Positions 8,379 through 8,516 of a stretch of DNA of 8,516 nucleotides are shown one piece after another. A program made the position numbers and the translations under genes. Source of the DNA: Mailhella massiliensis (GTDB lineage Bacteria; Desulfobacterota; Desulfovibrionia; Desulfovibrionales; Desulfovibrionaceae); assembly GCF_020741395.1 (NCBI RefSeq), contig NZ_DYZA01000106.1:1-8516 (forward strand). The letters are read 5' to 3'. Positions within the stretch are counted from its first letter, which is position 1; each line of letters begins with the position of its first letter. Below the pieces are notes generated by a model. That model had not been told where the DNA came from, did no database searches, and was given only the letters and a program-made list of their open reading frames with translations.

Positions 8379-8516
8379 CCTTTTGAAAGGGGCCCCACCG
8401 GCATAGCCGGTGGTTCCTCTTATGCGCCTGTAAGGCTTTCTTACCAGCCGCGCCCTAGCAGGCGCATGTACGGTCTGACATCTGCATTTCGACTGCCGGC
8501 GGCCCGTAAACGGGCT
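8379..8516. repeat. Hairpin cluster at the window edge, possible insertion-sequence end or structured RNA
   Basis: Starting 20 bases after the rlpA stop codon come, in order: CCTTT/AAAGG (8379-8390); the palindrome GGGGCCCC (8389-8396); CCACCGGC (8395-8402) with GCCGGTGG (8406-8413), 8 bp around ATA; ATGCGCCTG (8422-8430) with CAGGCGCAT (8459-8467), 9 bp enclosing a 28-base insert that can fold further (TAAG/CTTA or GGCT/AGCC); and GCCCG (8502-8506) with CGGGC (8511-8515) around TAAA. All stems are perfect. No open frame fits. Such a run of hairpins is typical of the ends of IS200/IS605-type elements, whose Y1 transposases recognise hairpins, or of a structured non-coding RNA. The partner sequence lies outside the window, so identity is inferred; the first hairpin may also end rlpA transcription, though it lacks a clean T-run. 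Confidence 0.5.

Overview
The window is an ordinary-looking stretch of chromosome, mostly GC-rich, from a Gram-negative bacterium. The outer-membrane-type lipoprotein RlpA with a SPOR domain and the 901-residue SecA with a zinc-binding tail point to a proteobacterium. The style of SecA, the small nitroreductase and the gene mix suggest the Desulfovibrionaceae (Desulfovibrio/Bilophila-like). That last placement is an impression from protein sequence and was not tested by a search.

Layout from left to right. pyrG (CTP synthase, + strand) enters from the left edge lacking only its first few codons and ends at a strong hairpin-plus-T terminator. It converges on a run of four minus-strand genes. 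Read in their own direction these are secA, an orphan polysaccharide pyruvyl transferase family gene, a GNAT acetyltransferase and a small FMN nitroreductase. Gaps of about 160 to 360 bases, with their own regulatory signals, separate them, so they look like separate units rather than one operon. secA and the nitroreductase gene each have a convincing rho-independent terminator. On the far side of secA, rlpA runs divergently on the + strand, with recognisable promoters for both genes in the 328-base gap. After rlpA, the last ~140 bases form a dense series of hairpins with no gene in view, continuing past the window edge.

The genes do not form one pathway. pyrG (pyrimidine nucleotides), secA (protein export) and rlpA (peptidoglycan processing) are core functions. 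The pyruvyl transferase, GNAT and nitroreductase genes are accessory and sit between them. The pyruvyl transferase gene and its upstream gap are clearly poorer in GC than pyrG or secA, which fits acquisition or a hypervariable surface-polysaccharide role. The least explained stretches are the hairpin cluster at 8379-8516, two overlapping inverted repeats in the nitroreductase leader (2514-2557), and the AT-rich gap between secA and the pyruvyl transferase gene (4244-4553). I found no CRISPR array, tRNA, rRNA or complete mobile element, and no convincing new multi-gene system.
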